This document shows positions 5,023 through 5,902 of a stretch of 5,902 bases of DNA, piece after piece. Numbering within the stretch: position 1 is the first letter of the stretch; each line of letters begins with the position of its first letter. The position numbers and the translations under genes were made by a program. The stretch comes from Methylacidiphilum sp. (lineage in GTDB: Bacteria; Verrucomicrobiota; Verrucomicrobiia; CAIQCK01). The notes below the pieces were generated by a model. That model saw only the letters and a program-made list of their open reading frames with translations, was not told where the DNA came from and searched no databases. Location of the stretch: contig DYDC01000173.1 in the NCBI GenBank assembly GCA_020718125.1, forward strand, positions 1 through 5,902, read 5' to 3'.

Positions 5023-5902
5023 ATGACCAACCTCGAAGGTCAAACTTTCGCGGGCTACGAGATCGTCTCCAAATGTGGCGAAGGCGGGATGGGTTCCGTG
5101 TGGATGGCGAGACGGTGAAGGACCGGTTCGACCGCCATGGCCGGCTGGATGCCGTCGAGGCGCTGGCCATCTGCGTGTATGTGGCCGAGGCACTCAAATA
5201 CGCCCGGAACAAGAACCGGCTGATCCATCGTGACATCAAGCCGCACAACATCTTCCTGACCGCGAGCGGCGAGGTGCGCTTGGGCGACATGGGATTGGCC
5301 AAGACTTTGGGCGGCACCACCACGAGCCTGACGCAGACGGGGATGATGATGGTCTCGCCCCACTACATCAGCCCGGAGCAGGCCAAGGGGGTGAAGGACA
5401 TAGATTTCCGGGCCGATATCTACAGCCTGGGCTGCACGCTGTTCCATCTGGTGACCGGTCGACCGCCGTATGAGGGTGAGAACTCGTTGGTGGTGATCAA
5501 CAAGCACGTCAACGAGCCGCCGCCGGCGATTTTCAAGGCATGGTCGTCGTGTCCGGTGCCGCTGGGGATGCTGGCGGGCAAGATGCCGGCCAAGAACCGG
5601 AACGACCGGTTTGGGAGCTACGAGGACTTGATTGCCTAGATGGTGCGGGTGCGGGAGAAGCTGGCACCGGCGCCGAGCGCGCCAGCGCCGAGTGCTACGG
5701 AAGCGACAGAGCTGCTGGCACCCACGCCGACGCCGAAGCCAGCGGTTGCGAAGACACCCACGCCGAGGCCGGCGAAGTCGAGGGTCGAGAGTCGCCATCG
5801 TAGCTGGCGCGCTTGCAGCCATCGTGCTGATTGCGGGCGCGGCGGGGTGGCTTCTCCGGCTTGTTGAGGCGGCAACGCCTCCGCAAGCCGGAGAAATCCG
5901 CG
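5023..5902 (+). pseudogene. decayed PknB-type Ser/Thr protein kinase (runs off the window)
   Basis: The start encodes MTNLEGQTFAGYEIV and the glycine-rich ATP loop GEGGMGSVWMA (residues 19-29), then hits TGA at 5116-5118. From about 5103, in the next frame, VDGETVKDRFDRHGRLD begins at the position of the kinase hinge. The beta-3 Lys strand, helix C and the strands up to the hinge, roughly 65 residues, are gone. The C-lobe is well kept: HRDIKPHN (from 5226), DMG in place of DFG (5286-5294), ISPEQAKG, DFRADIYSLGCTLFHLVTGRPPYEG. A TAG at 5637-5639 interrupts DLIA/MVRVREKL, and the same frame then continues into a Pro/Ala/Thr-rich linker. A further shift near 5773-5790 is needed to reach a hydrophobic transmembrane segment (VAIVAGALAAIVLIAGAAGW, from about 5794). 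Domain order (kinase, linker, single membrane span) is typical of bacterial receptor-like kinases. With no ATP-anchoring Lys and three lesions, a working kinase is not expected. Confidence 0.85.

Noticed and set aside
4784..5323. A 180-residue N-terminal extension of hisF in the same frame.
   Set aside because: HisF proteins start at the Met at 4783; the extension is Arg/Ser-rich low-complexity sequence running through the terminator, the leader ORF, the promoter and into the antisense of the kinase. It could mislead gene callers and hide the attenuator.
5055..5822. A 255-codon minus-strand ORF across the kinase region.
   Set aside because: Arg- and His-rich shadow of the kinase C-lobe, whose plus-strand frame carries HRD, DMG and SPE motifs.

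Overview
The window is GC-rich bacterial chromosome. The best guess for the host is Verrucomicrobiota, possibly the Pedosphaera/Limisphaerales side. The hints are a PEP-CTERM sorting tail at the left end, a decayed PknB-type kinase with a DMG motif at the right end, and a compact REP-like palindromic repeat. This lineage call is inference; there is no rRNA or other marker gene.

Layout: (1) 1-228, plus strand: a very short or 5'-truncated PEP-CTERM protein. (2) 229-321: a convergent gap with no clear terminator. (3) 322-4783, all minus strand, transcribed right to left: hisF, a 64-aa protein of unknown function, a small nucleotidyltransferase-fold protein, hisI, a membrane protein of unknown function, trpE and trpG. 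Most junctions overlap or are a few bases apart. The exception is hisI to membrane protein, where the gap is almost filled by a palindromic 65-bp element. (4) 4784-5022: a regulatory region between divergent genes. (5) 5023-5902, plus strand: a Ser/Thr protein kinase pseudogene that runs off the right edge.

The main discovery is upstream of hisF. A 15-codon ORF (4861-4908, minus) encodes MTTTHHWWHGPGLWP. It has an unbroken run of two His, two Trp and one His codon, plus a third Trp codon near its end. It is followed by a good intrinsic terminator (4793-4828) ending 9 nt before the hisF start. An alternative pairing of 8 bp with one bulge (4870-4877 with 4825-4833) would break the terminator. 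A small hairpin (4864-4876) would in turn hide the antiterminator arm. This is a complete ribosome-mediated attenuator with codons for two amino acids, placed in front of an apparent operon that holds genes of exactly those two pathways: hisF and hisI for histidine, trpE and trpG for tryptophan. I propose a dual His/Trp attenuator. A promoter-like sequence lies so close upstream that the leader peptide would be read from a leaderless or nearly leaderless transcript.

How the genes fit together: HisF and HisI act in the PRPP-to-histidine pathway. TrpE and TrpG form anthranilate synthase, and the next Trp step also consumes PRPP. Shared control of two PRPP-consuming pathways is plausible. The three passenger genes (64-aa protein, nucleotidyltransferase, membrane protein) have no evident link to either pathway.
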